Notes under the pieces: model-generated
Databases searched by the model: none
What the model was told of the DNA's origin: nothing
What the model saw: the letters and a program-made list of their open reading frames with translations, nothing else
Position numbers and translations under genes: made by a program
Assembly (NCBI GenBank): GCA_030647435.1
Contig: JAUSJX010000048.1
Location: 79,378-143,377 of the forward strand
Direction: 5' to 3'
From: Candidatus Rokuibacteriota bacterium
GTDB lineage: Bacteria > Methylomirabilota > Methylomirabilia > Rokubacteriales > CSP1-6
DNA: 64,000 bases
Shown: positions 63,001-64,000 of the stretch, in pieces
Layout of the letters: each line of letters opens with the position of its first letter
How positions within the stretch are numbered: position 1 is the stretch's first letter

Positions 63001-63856
63001 TCCGGCGCACCTCCGAGGGCTCTCCTGTGGAGCCCTTGTCGAGACTGGCGGCCTTGAGGAGCGGACTGTCGGCGCCAGCGCCGAAGATGGCGGGGCCGCG
63101 CGCCAAGAGCCCCCCGTCCACCACGATCGTCTCGCCGGTGATGAAGCCTGCGTCCGACGACGCCAGGAAGAGCGCGACGCCGGCGACGTCGGTGCCGCGG
63201 CCGGCGTCCGGCCAAGGCTGCTTCTCGAGGATCGCCTGCTCGGCGGCGGCCGGGTTCCCCTTGTGGAACAGGTCGGTCAGCAGCGGGCCCGGGGCGATGG
63301 CGTTGACGCGAATCCGGTGCGGCGCGAGCTCGACGGCCACGCTCCGCGTCAGGTTGATGATCGCCGCCTTCGCGGCCGAGTAGCAGTGGGCCCCGCCGCC
63401 GCCCGCGAAGCCGGCGATCGAGGAGGTCGAGATGATCGAGCCACCCTGGCCCTGCGCATTCATGGCGCGCGCGCCGTGCTTCATACCCAGGAAGACGCCC
63501 CGGAGCAACACGGCCAGCGTGTAGTCCCACTCATCGACCCGCGTCTCGGTGATCGGGCCGAAGGCGCCGCCGATCCCGGCGTTGTTGAAGACGCAGTCCA
63601 GGCGCCCGAACGCATCGACCGCGCACCGGACCATCGCCTCGACGTCCCCCTCGCGGGCGACGTCGGTCCTCACGAAGCGGATGGCATCCCGCTGTCCCTT
63701 CTCCGCCGCGACCTTCAGCACGGCCTCGGCACCGGGCACGTTCAGGTCGGCGATGACCACGTGCGCGCCCTCGTCGAGGAAGCGCAGCACGGTGTCGCGG
63801 CCGATGCCGTTGGCACCGCCGGTGATCACTGCAACCCTGCCGTCGAGTCTTCCCAT
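62990..63856 (-). CDS. SDR-family oxidoreductase
   Basis: 288-residue SDR: TGGANGIGRDTVLRFLDEGA near residue 12, IADLNVPGAE (acidic end of strand 2, NAD-type), NNAGIGGAFGPITETRVDEW near 93, the serine in STSSIAGFAGGGGA and the YSAAK catalytic pair. INAIAPGPLLTDLF and FITGETIVVDGG close the fold. The C-terminus is about 25 residues longer than usual (ADSPLLKAASLDKGSTG), and this tail is the part that overlaps the E1-alpha start. It opens the E1 operon. Confidence 0.9.
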   Translation of the reverse strand: MGRLDGRVAVITGGANGIGRDTVLRFLDEGAHVVIADLNVPGAEAVLKVAAEKGQRDAIRFVRTDVAREGDVEAMVRCAVDAFGRLDCVFNNAGIGGAFGPITETRVDEWDYTLAVLLRGVFLGMKHGARAMNAQGQGGSIISTSSIAGFAGGGGAHCYSAAKAAIINLTRSVAVELAPHRIRVNAIAPGPLLTDLFHKGNPAAAEQAILEKQPWPDAGRGTDVAGVALFLASSDAGFITGETIVVDGGLLARGPAIFGAGADSPLLKAASLDKGSTGEPSEVRRIGP

Positions 63857-63885
63857 GCGCTAGCCTGCTCTTCCAAGTAACATCA

Positions 63886-64000
63886 TCATGCGGGTGAACC
63901 GGCGGGGGGTGAGACGTCCGCGGTTTTGGTGAGGGTGTAGCCGAGTTCCTGGGCCCGGCGCATGAGCTGGGAGACGACACGGCTCTGGTAGCGGCGCTCG
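63886..64000 (-). CDS. C-terminal fragment of a probable transposase (continues past window)
   Basis: Minus-strand frame ending at 63886 that reads in from the right edge: ERRYQSRVVSQLMRRAQELG, then YTLTKTADVSPPAGSPA. The basic helix ending in LGYTL resembles C-termini of several transposase families, but I cannot name the family from 37 residues. A CAAGTAACAT motif follows 3-12 bp past the stop and resembles the first bases of the 46-bp repeats, so the element end may be there. Confidence 0.4.
   Translation of the reverse strand, partial: ERRYQSRVVSQLMRRAQELGYTLTKTADVSPPAGSPA

Overview
The window is high-GC bacterial DNA, densely packed in long operons. Neighbouring genes often overlap by 1-11 bases (GTGA and ATGA junctions) and many genes start with GTG or TTG. 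A BamE-like lipoprotein, a LolA-like periplasmic protein, an outer-membrane beta-barrel and a BamE-type lipobox indicate a diderm (Gram-negative type) cell. The gene mix (hydantoinase/oxoprolinase pairs, dipeptide ABC transporter, LLM oxidoreductase, SCP-x thiolase with DUF35 partner, multi-GAF kinases) resembles uncultured soil or sediment heterotrophs such as Methylomirabilota/Rokubacteria or deltaproteobacterial relatives. That placement is a guess, because no rRNA or ribosomal marker is present. No tRNA, rRNA or CRISPR array was seen.

Layout. 1-11258 (+): FAD amine oxidase (5' end missing), HyuA, HyuB, SDR, then a complete Dpp/Opp-type ABC importer; this looks like uptake and breakdown of hydantoin or peptide-like nitrogen compounds. 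11294-12460 (-): M20 peptidase. 12658-18306 (+): a second HyuA-HyuB-SDR set with a polysaccharide-deacetylase-like amidohydrolase. 18419-24230 (+): uvrA, an MFS transporter, and a thiolase/DUF35 pair. 24353-29593 (-): MoxR ATPase, unknown protein, VWA protein, DUF3047 protein, a conserved unknown protein, and a UGSC-family selenoprotein. 29704-37282: M48 protease and two histidine-kinase systems. 37963-40318: tandem M20 amidohydrolases. 41356-44566: a FecR-domain gene cut by an IS3 remnant, then a long ThyX. 45281-51567 (+): lipoprotein, tautomerase, LLM oxidoreductase, enolase-superfamily protein, DHOD-like protein, glycosyltransferase and threonine synthase. 52004-60531 (-): ArsR, Sec-containing DsrE, DsrF-like, DsrE/H-like, RND transporter, LolA-like protein, outer-membrane protein, methyltransferase, SQR-like flavoprotein and nucleoside phosphorylase. 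60984-63856 (-): SDR and E1 alpha/beta of a 2-oxoacid or acetoin dehydrogenase. A likely transposase C-terminus lies at the right edge.

The most interesting result is two selenoprotein genes that a conventional ORF caller splits or truncates at an in-frame UGA. At 24353-24880 the UGA is followed by codons for GSC and then CSVHDG, the signature of the UGSC (seleno)protein family. At 59811-60167 the UGA sits where DsrE/TusD proteins carry their sulfur-relay cysteine. Both sites begin with the same 12 bases (UGA GGG UCC UGC), and both are followed by a perfect hairpin whose loop lies 19-22 nt past the UGA, as expected for bacterial SECIS elements. The second gene heads an ArsR-controlled operon joining Dsr-type sulfur-carrier proteins to an RND/LolA/outer-membrane envelope module and an SQR-like flavoprotein, a combination I do not recognise as a described system.

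The intergenic spaces hold a three-copy palindromic repeat at gene 3' ends, a 46-bp repeat pair, and a roughly 240-bp direct duplication of a kinase C-terminus that brackets a three-gene two-component module.
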